DNA of 64,000 nucleotides from NCBI RefSeq assembly GCF_021155765.1, contig NC_060105.1:8163001-8227000 (forward strand). The letters run 5' to 3'. The first letter of the stretch is position 1; every line of letters starts with the position of its first letter. Below the pieces are notes generated by a model. The model was given only the letters and a program-made list of their open reading frames with translations, did not search any database and was not told the origin of the DNA. Source of the stretch: Diprion similis. Taxonomy: Eukaryota > Arthropoda > Insecta > Hymenoptera > Diprionidae. The translations under genes were made by a program, and so were the position numbers. Below, piece after piece: positions 28,301 to 41,700 of the stretch.

Positions 28301-29199
28301 TTGACTGCATGTTTCATACTCGTTACGAAATCTTCGACTGTAATATGTAACGATATTTAGCATCGCGTCGGGAAAGTTCGATCCTTTGGGCGATCGATGT
28401 CAACGGAACGAAACGAGAAAAAGAAAAATATCAGAGTGAAATAATGCATGCAGACCGGCTTGCAGACATTGACTTTGCTGTAAGCCAGTTTACATTCCTT
28501 TCGTGATTGACCAATTGTCATCGTCAATTGCACGAAGTAAACACTTTATAAATGCAAAGTGCCAGATCGCGATGGTATATCTTTCGTCTCTTTTTTTCAT
28601 TCTCTTCTCTTCAAACTTAAAAAACAATCACAATATGTAAGCTAAAGCTGCAGTTGGCGGGGGATTGAATATCAATAAATTAAACAGCCATAAATGAGCC
28701 ATGAATGACCTTGGACATCCTCGAAGAAAAAACTGACGGGAGAAAAACACCGTGTTTCTCAGTCTACAGTAGAACCTTCCTTTTTTTCCCTTTCCTCCAT
28801 CGAAATATAATTCTTGATCGCGTGGAACGAAATATGGATAACTAATGGTACAGTTCTCGGCAAAATAAGGCAAAATTCCCCAGCGATCCCTGTCATCAAT
28901 AGCAATCCGTAATGAGAGCATGGAACTAAAGAAAGTGTTTGGAAAAGTTCATAAACAGTCAAACCGACGCAGATATTCTCATTTTTCACGTCTTGCTTTC
29001 ATCTGTAATCAACTTTCTACCGTCCAGTCTCAAATACTCATCAACTGTACAGCGAGCTTCATTTCCCTTGCATCTAGAACGGAGTGAACGATGAAAATGA
29101 TTGAAGTACCCAGTAATCCCTGGAGTAGATAGTAAATCGGAAGCGGTTAAGCGGTGAAGCGAAACCAGATATAACAGAACGTCAGGGGTTCTACTGTAA
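16344..29199. other. Long AT-rich intergenic region
   Basis: Only short, compositionally biased open frames occur, such as a 120-codon plus-strand frame at 24258-24620 with no recognisable domain. Long poly-A tracts lie at about 16746-16777 and 18662-18688, and a poly-G tract at 23773-23788. Two somewhat GC-richer patches (about 20.4-20.95 kb and 22.75-23.0 kb) are the only compositional departures. No gene, RNA or mobile element could be supported. Confidence 0.45.
23773..23788. repeat. Poly-G tract
   Basis: Uninterrupted run of G preceded by GC. Confidence 0.9.
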
Positions 29200-29937
29200 T
29201 AGTCTCGTAATCGGTTTGAACTGGTTATCGAAGTTGGAGTTAGGAAAGAAGCGTTCCTGCCTCCACAGGCAAGCCCCCAACAATTTCAGGATACGTTCTA
29301 AGAGGTTCCCCGAAGAACCGGGAACCATTAGACGGCAGATCTCTGACGACGACGGTGCGTCGTCTAGGCTCCGACGTTGTCTTAGGAAAAAAAGATCGTG
29401 AGTCGTAATCTCGTTGGCAAGTTGACAAGTGGAAAAGCCATAAGACTGAAAGAACGAATAGGTGTGTATAGATACAGGACGCCGACGGCGGTGGGCGCAC
29501 GCGCCATAAAATACTCTGAAGTTGATTCAGGCAGCAGCCGCGGTGCCCGCCAAACGTAGTTCCTTCGAAGCGAGCCGCGACCCGCGACTCCGTTCGTTGG
29601 CTGATCGCGTCATCAGTGCAGTACAGAGGCGGACATCGGTTGGTGCGTTGATGTCCGGTGATTCGGTGCGTGGTTCGGTTACTATACTTCCATGGTGGAT
29701 GTTGTTGCCTGGTGCGTGTCGCGGTGAAGATCGTTACGAGAATCAAGGTGTGCCTTGAACCGTCATCCTTGCCTTCCAGCGCAAGTCGGAACTCCGGTGA
29801 AAGAGGTCTTAACTCTACGCCCCAGGAAGTCCTAAGCCGGTTTTACTTTTTATACGTTATTATCGGTCCCAGCGTGTTTCGAAAAAGGGTCTGTTTGTTG
29901 ATTGCTTTGGACTATATCTACTGATACACCTTTTCAG
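29200..29937 (+). promoter_or_regulatory. Candidate promoter and non-coding first exon
   Basis: This block is clearly richer in G+C and CpG than the DNA around it. It contains a TATA-like ATAAAATA near 29507 and an initiator-like TCAGTG near 29614. It ends at a strong donor (TTTTCAG followed by GTAAGC, GT at 29938-29939). No frame in it resembles a known protein. The next plus-strand coding exon with a good acceptor is desaturase 2 (acceptor AG at 43096-43097), so this could be its 5'-UTR exon across a 13-kb intron. That link is inference; an unrelated non-coding RNA is equally possible. Confidence 0.3.
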
Positions 29938-32900
29938 GTAAGCATAATCGTTTGGATGATATATACTGTGTGTCTTTTGAAGCGCGAGATTTCACTCGCA
30001 ATCAGACTCCAAGAGGATGTATGTAGATGGTGATGTTGAAAGGTATATTCGAGGAGGCTGTTACCGTGGATAATTCAAACTGTGTCTACTTCTGTACCCA
30101 CGATATTTCTATGTCTATCGGATAAAACCGTTATTGAGAAAGATGATGTTCAGGTTTAACCAGCGCAACAACTTGACCGGGAAGAATATCTAATATTTTG
30201 TTATACAATATGAGGCGATAAAAAATAGTTGAATATTTTGGTATTGATTTTTGGGGCGGAAATCAGGCTGTCAGGAAGATGGAATTTCATACGATATCGT
30301 CAGCAGGGAATAAAGGTATTAGTTGACAGACACGAGGCGACCGATACTGCTTACGTTGGATTTGATCGTGGGTTTGCTTTACCATCGAAACATTAGAGAC
30401 GGCGATGTAACGCCAGCGTAATCTTGAGGTAAAATTTGATCCGTTACTTTCGCCGGAACAAGCAAACAGCGTTCTAGCCGGAAATTGTGTTACGGCTAGT
30501 GGCCATCCTTGCGGGTATGCGGAGATGACACGCGCTCACTACGAAACCTACGTACGTGAAAGTACATGAGGCATTTCAGGAGGCGTTACGAAACTACGCC
30601 CTGCATAGGTACGACGTAAGTACCGATTCGAGGGACTACATCAGGTTCGTTCGAATCGAGTGAATGCTCGTTTGAATCCACTGCATCTCCTTCGTGATGG
30701 CAGGAAAAGTTTGGGACTTATTTGAAAGTCCACCCGAGTGTATGGAATCGCGATTAATATCGATAACGTGTTTGCCCGTAAAATGTTGTCAAGATTTATC
30801 CTGTGCCACTGTGGAATACCGTGCGGAAATTTATCAAAGAAAGTTGTACCTACGATGATCGTAACACGTTTATTTACAACAGTATATATCTGACAATTAT
30901 ATATGCATAAATTGAGTTGCTACAGAAGTATTTATTTACGTACTTGAGCCTGCAGGTAATGGAAGATTCGCATTGAATGCAGTCTCGACGCAATAAACGG
31001 GTTTATCAGTTGTTCAAACACCTTCGTTATCGCAAATGTTTTACGGTGTGCGTCTTATGTCTGTATGGATTAAGGATTGGCAACGCAATTGAATCGTTGG
31101 TAAAATTGCATTAGTTTTTATGTATGAGATTTTCTTTTACAAATCGGACAGATTTGGATTTGGATAAAAATTGACGGATACCTTTTTGATTTAGCTGAAA
31201 TTTTTTGTACGGGTTTGTGTATTGAAAAAAATAGATACGTGTTCGGAGATTTTTTTTTTTTACAAATATTGCAGAAAACAGAGGGGATCAAAAATTTGAG
31301 AATTTAATCATTTTCGACTTGGAGACTCATTTTAAAAAATTTATAACTCCGCTTCTATTTCAGACAGAAAGTTTTTTTCCCGTTTTGAAGCTAAAAGAAT
31401 GAATTTTAATAGAAAAAAATAGCTTCATAGAAAATTATTAACAAATTCATATTGTTACAAGTAATTAAAATGTTTAGATCGTTTTTTAACAATTGCTCCC
31501 ACCTCGTAGCGATTTCTTAGTATAACGATCGTATTCTACTTCAAATTTTCTGTCAAAATCACATTTTTTATTGATAGAGAAATTATTATTACTATTGGAA
31601 AAAAATTAATTTACCTTGCGCGGCACATCATATCGGTGGGCGGCTTCCATTGCACGCTTCATTTTCTTGCCTCGTATCGTTTTTTTCTGTAAAATAAATG
31701 ATTATTATATATTATTAATTAAATAATATTATTTATTAGCAAATAAGACTTTACAAAAAATTGAATCAAAATAAAAAAAAAATAAAAAATTTTATCGTAG
31801 CAAATGAAAAATTAATTTCTTAAGATTTCGATGCATTATTATTAGTTAATAAGTATCTCGTTCTGCATTACATCGTACAATATTTACATTTACCTACTCT
31901 TAATATACATATATAGTATTTTTCATTTATAAATTTTCACAATAGTTTTTTTTTCAGACTATGTGAAAAAAAAATCCTCAATTACGTATCTCTTTTTTTC
32001 GCTATAGAACCCGTAGAAAAATAAAACTCAGCTAAATAAAAAATTTGTCGTTCAAAAAGGTATTCTGTTTATGAAAGAATGTCCCATACACCTACGTATA
32101 GTGCCAGGAAATGATTTTTTTATCTTGTTTCTTTAAATAACGCTCACCTATATATATCTTATTCCGTCATCTAAATACGACGGATAAACAAAACGCAACA
32201 TAATAGTTCTCCAATTAGTCGCGATGTGCAGTCTCCTTTGTAATTCGAGAAACTTTCGTCGTCATTCTCTGAGAACAAAGTTACACGTTCTAAAAATCAT
32301 GGTCGCAAGAACAAGTGATCGACGTGTAATATTGAAGTAACTCGTTACTTTGCAGGACAAATTATCGCTGTCTTGTACGTATGCAAAGTATAATGGACAC
32401 TTGCACATTAGCATACGGCGATTGATGGACATGCGTTAAAAAATTGCAAGAATTGTTGAATCCTCAAGTTTAATCGTTCGAACGGCAATATTCACTGCGA
32501 TTATCGAAGTATTTAAAGAAGATTATTTATCGCGCCGGTGCAAGGTGTTGTATGTTTAATCATTTCCTGTGTCGCAAAATTGCCAAGAAAATGTGTTGAA
32601 AAAAGTTGCTAATAGATCTTTGAATTATCAGTCATTGCAAAAAACTTTACCTACTTACTCACCCGTCCGAAAATTGATAGAATCATATTTTTATTCTATT
32701 AACTTTCTTTACTTCACAGAAAATTGTTGTTTTTCGGGTATGAATGCTGGCGATTAATAATTTCTCTGTATAAACTCGTCGAAGAAAATGTAACATGAAT
32801 TTCCGTTCTCCCGAAAGTGAGGAAATCGTTCAATTTTAGTATGAAAAATTTCCTGGAATGCGGTTGTTAAGATCACGCAAATAATTACAGTAATTGCGGT

Positions 32901-34529
32901 ACACGTCGTGATTTGCAAAACGAATCCTTTTGACCTAATTGAATCATCTACGAATATCCGTGACGACCTAATTACATTCGTTTTCCAGGCAGGAGAAAAA
33001 AGGAAAAAAAAAAAAATTGCACTTTTTTTCTCACGGGTCTAGTTAATTCTCCGATGGCTCCGGTAACCAACGAAACTCCAGTTTTATCGTTAATTAGAAA
33101 CTGAGCGCTGATAAAATTGGAGTCTCGATGGTCCGATAAAATCCATGACTAATACCTGGTTCATTAAAAGTTTCTGGGCCAGGTATACGAAGCATCGAAC
33201 TTGATGTTATGAACCTGCCGTCTGTGTCGTTACGCTGCCAGTGCGTCACCGCTTCTATTATAAAAGCTCGTGCTGATCATCGCATATTTTGGTATGATAG
33301 GAAATTTTTCGCGATGACAATAACGCCTTACTAATTCCAAAAGGGCGTATAAAAAAAAAAATTCTCTGTGGATAATGTATAAATCTATGGAAAAAATAAT
33401 TTTTTCCACTTTTTACACATTTTACACATTTTCAAGTTGATTGGAGAAAAAAAAATTATTATTCGTTCGATATGCGAAATGAAATACTAATAAAATAAAC
33501 ATCTACATCCAATTTTCACGGCATACACAATTCGAGTGTCAAGTGAATTTTTTCTCGAATGAATAGTTTTTTTTTTTTCTTTTTTTCTACGTACATGTAA
33601 TTCACTATTTTTTTTTTTTTTTTGATCAGAAATGGAATTATGAGTCGATCAATAGATTGTCTCCGATAACGATGAGTCCGTCCAGATCGACGGCTCGTCG
33701 CACGTCTGCCTCGCTGTTTGTATTACAGGATTAAAAGGAAATGGAACCGCGAATGATATGTCCATCGATAAAGTTTACTTTAAACCGAGCTCTGTTACGC
33801 TCTGTTATTGATGAATATCGTCCGCATTAATCTACGAGGTATACGCTAGATATACATATAGAAGAAGCCTGAAAGATATGAAACAGGTGAAAAATACCGA
33901 GCAATAAGAAGAGCTCGTTCGAAAGCTCTTCAAACTTGTTTCACAAGCTCGAATAGTCGTATAATGGCGACGCGTTTTATTGCTCAATAGAATACGGTTA
34001 TGTCTACATAAAATGAATTATGTCACCCGCGAGCATGTCGTTGTATGTATGTACCTCGGTCGTGCCCGTAAGACGAAACAATAGCCCAACAATTTGTGGA
34101 GAATATGGATTTGCTTGCGGCTGTTCTAAAGCGCCTCTCGTAGCTCAAGAGAAAATTGACAAAACTTTATGTGTAGGCAAAAAATAAAAATGAAACCGTA
34201 CTTTGGCTTCAAATATTTCTTCATTGTTTTTTGTTAATTTTTATTTTTTTTCTGTCTCGTCACACGCATCGACGTTACACAATTTAATTACGAATAATTT
34301 TCGTTGAATAACGAGATTCCATCCTTAAAATCCAGAAGTACAACGAGACTTGATACGTCCGATCAATATGTGTTGTATTGGATATTATAGAGGATCGATC
34401 GCGTAAGCTGTCTATAGTTTTCTAAGTCTTGTCTTCACGTGAGTGTTGTTACATACATATGAGAATCGAGGCAGACGTTTACACGGGTAAGAAACGTTCA
34501 ATCAAAATTTATTACTTCGAATTTATAGT

Positions 34530-34625
34530 TCACGGCCGGATCATTGAGCCGTTCTGACGCCGGAACGCCGGGAAGCCGCGCCACGACGACGCCGGGACGT
34601 CGACGTCGCGACGAACACCCCGCTG
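34530..34625. other. Small CpG-dense patch
   Basis: About 95 bp of strongly GC-rich, CpG-dense sequence, including GACGTCGACGTCGCGACG, sits inside AT-rich DNA. No supported gene covers it. It could be a regulatory CpG cluster or a fragment of an exon. Confidence 0.4.
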
Positions 34626-34988
34626 GTACGCAATTCCCTCACAGCCTAAAGAAGGATGAAAAAAAGAACTAGGAGAAGAAAAAACCGAGTCCAGTATAAC
34701 GCGTGGCGAAATTTCAAACCCACGAACCCTGCAATCATATGTAAATCGAGTATCCATGTCCTGCTCTTTCCTGTCTCAATTGTTATCATTCTCGTAATTC
34801 GACTCGCCGAACAATGTGTCGAAGGAATGACGATAACAACAAACACCGACGCCCCGTCTAAGCTGCAATTGATAATCATATTCTTACGTCACAAGACACA
34901 AGTGTGATCATCATGCCCCAAAGACTCGCTGCACAACAGCAGCAGCTGTCACAACTTGTACAATTATTTTCACAGCTAGGCTAATAAA

Positions 34989-35013
34989 CCCCCCCTCGCC
35001 CCCCCCCCCCCCC
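34989..35013. repeat. Poly-C tract
   Basis: C run interrupted by TCG. Confidence 0.9.
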
Positions 35014-36047
35014 AGGTTCCCTTTGCACATTTTGCAACGCGACGAAAAGACGTAACGTGGATTAACGTCTCGTTATCACGTGTCGTGTGACACCTAATGT
35101 TATTATTCTCCTTTCCTTCTCATTACTGGGGCATAATTTACACAAACAAGATGACGTTATGAGGGCGATAAACTGATGTATCGCGGAGTTTTTAACTCAC
35201 TCAAACGGGAATTAACGAACTTTATAGCTGCAAATTTTTTTTTTTTTATTTGAAAAGGATTTTTATTACTCGAATTGCAGTAAACGCTGATGTGAATCTT
35301 TCGAGTATAAATAACAACGAACTTTATATCTACGTTCAATGTTCGTTTCTCTTTTCCAAATGTCCTCCAGTTGCCAAGATTTTTTTACACGACCTCACGT
35401 CTTACTAACAATTTCTATGCAACTGAAGACGTATTATCCAATATATGTATAAGTATATCGATCAGAAAAAACCACTCCGCGAAGTTTCTACGGGTTTTCC
35501 CAAGTGCAGGAATAAAACCTGCCAAAGTATGTTTCATTTATGCACATCCGCACATATTCTGTGCGATACATTTAAAAAATATGGCTGACAATCTCAGAGG
35601 GATCGCGAGACAAGGTCGGCTTGTGGCATCAGCACAAACAGGATGCGATGCGAATGAGTAGGTATTATATTCTCAGCTGGGTGTGTCTGAATGGAATTTT
35701 TTAAAAGTGTATGACAAATTTTCTGTCTCCACATCCTGCGTGCATTATTGAAATTAATCCATAAATGCTGGGTACAATGTTATTCGGATAAATCGGAGGT
35801 CTCGTTATATATCTTATTCAATTTCATGCGTATTCTCAATGACGTAATAATTTTAGGCCTGATGGGTAAATTGAACCGAATGAAACGCGCGTGACAAGCG
35901 TAATATGTTGCCATTTTGAATAACGAATCGTTAGATATCGCCTTCCGAAGGGCATCTAGGCGCGGTTTCATTAATCAATGGCACGCGATTTGTATGGCAA
36001 TCCACGCGCTTGAACTTGAAGCCGCGTTATTATTTCGTAATTGCATT

Positions 36048-36048
<1 letters not shown>

Positions 36049-36079
<31 letters not shown>
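36049..36079. repeat. (GA)n microsatellite
   Basis: Uninterrupted GA run of about 15 units. Confidence 0.95.
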
Positions 36080-36082
<3 letters not shown>

Positions 36083-37993
36083 TGGGAGAGTGTTTACGAA
36101 ATTCGATACTGTTGAATATAATCAAGCATAATTATTCAGATGAGTTTTCATTTTTCTCACTCACTCAGTGTAAAATGCAGTGGAACGTAATAGTGAAAAG
36201 AGTCAGGAATGTAAAATTATTGCGTAGAAATATCGATTCCAAACCGTATTTGTCAGCCTATTCATTATACAGCCATTGTTGAAAGCGTATACGACGAAAT
36301 GTACTTGCGGACGCGAAGAGAGATGGAACGAGTAGATAAAAAAGGGAAAACAATGCCCGCGATATTTGCGTGCATGTAATAGAAAGTTTTCCAATGGCAA
36401 ATAAAGTACAAAATAAAGTATTATAATCAAGGTGATAATTCTGCAGTGAGAAAAGATACGACGTATCGAATGTTGAGTCTAATATTATATTCTCAGATGA
36501 AATTGTCTTTTTAACAAGAACTAATTTTCGCGTAGATACCTGCGATAGAAGAAGAGAGACGAAACAGTTCCAACCTAACAATTTCATTCCACGTTTTGAA
36601 CTGAACGTTGAGATGTACTCTGTACGTATAATTTCGTGCCTCCATATCAAGTATAGTTGGTATGTCGGTTACGTAATATGTTACGTGAAGAAGCTGAGAC
36701 GTGGCGGCGTAAGAAGAGAACATCGAGTGCATGGTCAGGGCAGAAGAAGGAGGATCGGGTCAAATAATTGAAGAAGAGCAACGTGGTGATCAAATGGATA
36801 TCATATGACCTGAATATCTGCAGTATCATCGATTCAATCAGCCCAACGCGCGTACTTCGACTTAGATGAAGTGAATACGTTATTGGTTACTCGTCTGCGA
36901 AACACATTCATGGAACAGTGACACAATTGTCAAACTGTCCCAAGGCTTTTCTGAGGTGTGACCAGAGCTCGAGTCAATTAATCGTTCGACTTAATTACAC
37001 GGAAGATTAACACGAAGCCGTGACGATGCCTTGGAATTTTTTATGGCGAAATTCAGATCTTGTGGTCGCAGTATTGCACAAGTTCATTTAAACCTCGACG
37101 ATTAACCTTCTTGGAATGTTCAATTTTGTATGAGAGAATTATTGACGGAACTGATTTTTATCTCAGTCAAAACGCATTGCATTGAATTAATAAGATCGGG
37201 ATTTTTAATGCGAAATTCAGGTTGATTGAGTTGAATTATACATTGGAAAGATCTTTGCATAAGTAAATTCGGATAAAGAACTTTGAGTTGTTGGTGCGTT
37301 TTTTGAATGTCAAAATCGTGATTGACCACTGTTTGTTGCTTGGCAATTATGTAATTTAATAAAAAACATTGTAAACACAGTTTTCTTTCCACGTCGAGAA
37401 ATTATTAATAATATAACATTAATTAAATTCGACGCGATTGATTTCTATGTCAATTTTTTAGTAACCTTCGTTATCGTTTCAAAATCGACACACGCAGAGT
37501 AAAGAATTTTTCATCAACAGTGTTGAAGGCGTAAATAAATGCGTCCAAAAGCCTCGCGCAGGATTCTTCGCGGAACGTATGTACTTAATCAGTTGGCGCA
37601 ATGTGTAATAATTCCTTATCAGTTAGCGCAGCTGACACATGGCCGCAGTGGAAAAGCGCGTGAAAATTTCCTTTTATGGCTGCACCTTTGCTGGGTGGCA
37701 TGGCACTCAATCCTCGGGATAATCAGAACGAACCAGCCTTATCGCAGGTTGCTGGATTAGTATTGATTGCGGGGTAGCGTGTGGCTACATTGGAACTCAA
37801 CGACCATGGAAAGTTTATACGTGTAACGTGTTCCGGAAAAAAATTCCGTTCTTTCGAACTGCATAAAATTATTTGTGGGTGGTAAGAATTTGACCCAAAA
37901 TTCTCGGAAATTTTTTACCGGAAAACTGTCCGGCGGATTAAAAACGGATCCAGCATGACTGGTAGTCAGTAGTCACTTTTTTCAAGAAATAAT

Positions 37994-38276
37994 CAATTAC
38001 AGTCGAAATTGAGTGCTATGCAAAAAAATTTTGACACCACAATTTGTTTCTTGTCCGGTATTCGTTAGACAAGATTTTTTTTGTTGAGTATTATGGTATT
38101 TTTAAGACGGAAAATCAACGTTGGATTCAAACGGAGCTCTAGAATTTGGCCGTAGTGATGATTGTGCAAAATGATCCTTATTCGAATCATTACATATTAA
38201 TACCGGCTGCTTCTGGTTCCGACCGAGCCCATAACAATTGATCCAATAATCAGTAGCACTCAATTTCGAATTGTAG
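37994..38276. repeat. Inverted repeat, outer part of the 38-kb fold-back region
   Basis: Arm 37994-38018 and arm 38254-38276 share TAGCACTCAATTTCGA on opposite strands. A second small pair lies beside it: CCAATAATCAGT at 38243-38254 is mirrored by ACTGATTATTGG near 38327-38338. Confidence 0.6.
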
Positions 38277-38345
38277 AGTAACAGAATGAAGGCGGAAGGG
38301 CTCGTGGAGTGAGAAATTTAGTGAAACTGATTATTGGGTTAAGTG

Positions 38346-38775
38346 TAACACTGTAGAAGCTGAAACTAAAAGACTAGTATAGCAAAGTACTGTTAAGACC
38401 AGATCGTAAGATCACTGTGTCTATAGATGGGCAATGAAGTTCTAGACTGATGAGTCGCCACTTAAACGCTCTCTGCTCATCTTTTAGTTTCAGCTTCTCC
38501 CACAACATTCTTACTCAACTGGAGTTATTAGGAATGGAGGCTGCTGGTAAATTTTATCCCTGACGTATGACGTTAAACGCATTTTGGTTTTCTGGATATC
38601 GAGATGAGTCTCCAGTGTTTCAAATCTGTGTTTCGTGCTTACAGCATTGAATTGACGTCTCATGAGTCTTCACTTCATTGCACATCTATAGATACATCGA
38701 TCCTACGATCTGGTCTTGAAAGTAGTTTTTTCTACTCGTCTTCTAGTTTCAACTTCTCTTATAACTATAACAGTC
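38346..38775. repeat. Long imperfect inverted repeat (fold-back element)
   Basis: Left arm 38346-38454 pairs with right arm 38659-38775. Shared blocks in order include a GAAGCTGAAACTAAAAGAC-like word, AAGACCAGATCGTA, TCTATAGATG and CAATGAAGT. A third copy of the first word (CTTTTAGTTTCAGCTTCTCC, 38481-38500) sits in the loop in the right-arm orientation. There is no coding capacity. It is probably a degraded fold-back transposon or a nested pair of them. Confidence 0.7.
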
Positions 38776-41700
38776 TTCGTCTTGGCTACCAGGGTCTATA
38801 AAAATCGTGAGAAATTCGGTTCCTTACGGTAGTTGGAACCGGAATTGGCGTTAGAAGATTCTTGTACAAAAACGATGATTTCACTCGTTCCTACGATTTT
38901 GGATGGTGCAGAAACTGGCTGGGCGTCGACAACCATTCAATGACGATCGCGTTGCGTAACGTGTCTAAGAAAAAACGTACGTCACGTTCACGCGTGCCGC
39001 ATTTGAATATCGTCAGCTGTTGTAACGTGATTGCTCATTCACACCTAGCGACACCCTCGAGGCGTGACTTTTCTTCTTATAGAATGGTTTTGCACAGACA
39101 CTTCACTGTGCGTTCGTACCCGAAGAGCACCGATAGATTCAAATATATGAATGACGATTTCATCACGAGTGCGTTAAAGGTACATTCCATACAATGCGAT
39201 GGATACCGTCAATCTGTGTAATTGTCACTACTCATTATTCAAGGTACTAATTATCCAAAGAGGAATTCACATTGCGAACGAAACTCTTCGTGCTGTTGTC
39301 TTGATTGCTGATATTAGCAAGCATTCAAGTTAATTCTTCATCCGCGCTGCTTTCGATATTGCGAAACTTGACATCTCGGTGTATTTAAATTTCAAATTGG
39401 TCTGATATAATCGAGAGTTTCATAAATATTTTTGATTTCTGCGAAAAGAAGCTGCTGGAACCGGTGAAGAGTCAAGAGATGTGTGACACGGTGGCATTTG
39501 CCGTACTATAGACGTATGTACATACGTGTAGTTATAATTATCGTTAGAAGGTGCAGTTCTAACCGCTCTTCCGTTCCGCTTCAACCTACGCAACATCTCG
39601 AACAGTCATTTCTATAAATATCATAAATATGGTATATTTGTATTTCCGTACCCGTAACTGACGTATGCTTAAGTGTAGACGGTTTAAAAGTTAAGACTTA
39701 CGATTTACTGCAGCGGATAAACGTCGCCTATTCGTGCAAGAATTTTTTCAGTCTATCGAGACTACTCGACTTCCAAATAACGAAAATCTCAACAGGTTAC
39801 TCTACGGCAAGTTTTTTTACTGTGACAGAAAAAACGAAATTCGAAACAGTTTTCATCCAGTTTGGTGAATTCTGAAGTCGAGAAATTTTCAGACGATGCA
39901 ATAACGATTAACAGAATTTAATAACTCAAACTATCAATATTTCTGCACCAAGCGATTATAAGCCCGACGCTTTTAGCAAAAGTGCTTTTAACCGCAAGCA
40001 AGTTAAATGGAGTCACTGTTGCAAAGCAGGTCCCTACGCTTTTATGCTTCAGTCAGATTCGTAATTAGGTAGAGAATAATTTTGGAAATAAACTATATTT
40101 TCCACTGGTTTGTATATGGATAGAAGAGACAATCGGTGTAAAGAGTTTCGCAGTATGAAGAAACGAGTCCTGATTATTTGAAGAAATATATTTTAACCAA
40201 ATACATAGTTGATCCTTACAATTACCGGCTTCTTTGCCAATTCGCATTTTGGATAATAATTATAGTCGGTTATCTGAAAATGGAGAAAATTGGATACACG
40301 AGGAAAATATTTTTCATCGCTCTGGAATTATAGCTTACCAGATTTCGATGTCGCGTTGGCAGTGATGGCACCGCATTCACGGAGGCTAGACAACCCCTGT
40401 ACCGGCAAGTAGTTACTAGTTGCAGGTAGATTATACGTTAAGGCCTGCTTATACGTCGCATGACGTAATCTAACGTCAATTAATCTTAACAAACGTCATA
40501 ACGGTAAAAGGAGAATGTTACAGTGAATTACAGTACATACATACACATAGGCAGAGAGGATTGTGCAGACATTTTTAACCTCGTCCTAGAAATATGTATA
40601 CATATACCTACGCGATATTTCCCATGTAACCGTAACGCAATACCATACAAAAACACCTTACAGTTTCCGTCATTAATTTTCTTTTCTTCTTGATTTTCCT
40701 TCAGAATTACGCAAGACGACGGATTCAATTTATTACGGATTCCTCATGATAATTATTTCGGCATATTACACGTGGCTGCAGACACTGAATTATTTATCCG
40801 CAGTGTCTCTAGCCGTCTATTCTGGATAATTAGTCACATTGACCCACTTGACCAGCTTACGTATTTTTGTATGGTTAAAAGAAGCGTAGGAACAGGAAAA
40901 AGAAGGATTAATTTTTCTACGTAGCCTGGATATTTGAAAAAAATTTTATTGCAGCTTCACTCGCATTATTTTAAACGACTTGTTTCTTTTCTGTCTTGTC
41001 TCGTTCTCTCGCACTGGGTTCAACACTCGATGCTTGACATTTTGTGATATTTTTCCTCCATTCTAACCGAGACTACGTGTGTATATTTAGACTCATCGTT
41101 GCAGACTAACGGAGCAGCGGGAAATATATGAATGGATAAAGACTCGTGCATGAGCAGGTATATTTTACGAGAGAGGATTGAATATACGTCCTCTCAATGC
41201 ATATAAATAAATATGTATATTTATATATTTTACCTCTGTAATTCAATCCGTCGCAACGATTTTCAGACACGTATTTCATACCAAATCACTTTTACTTTAA
41301 TAATCACTGTTAATTATTTTCACAGTAGGTATTAACGTATTCTTAAACTTTATTTTGGTTAACGATAATAAGAGTGAAATGCACATTACGTAATATTTAT
41401 ATTTATAACCTGTGCAACTTTATGCGTGTGCTTTTTATTTCTGGTGAAATTTTCTCTCCATATCGCAAGTATAACACAAAGCGATAACGAGTCAAGATTA
41501 ACTATACGGATGAAATGTGAGCTAACGAACTTAAATTTGCAACGTAATTACGTGAGTCATGAATTAAATTGAAACAATAATATAACCAAGTTACACGAAT
41601 TGTGCTAATTTCGATTTTTTATTTTAGACTGTAACGGCCAGTTACTTAACTTTATATCTCTGTACCTGTACGATTACGAAAAGGTGAGGAATCGATCCCT

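Noticed and set aside
29240..29746. 168-codon open frame on the minus strand in the GC-rich block
   Set aside because: GC-rich DNA lacks stops by composition; the peptide has no domain, and the block looks like promoter/UTR in the other direction.
36258..36650. 130-codon minus-strand open frame
   Set aside because: Overlaps other random frames, no domain, composition of non-coding DNA.
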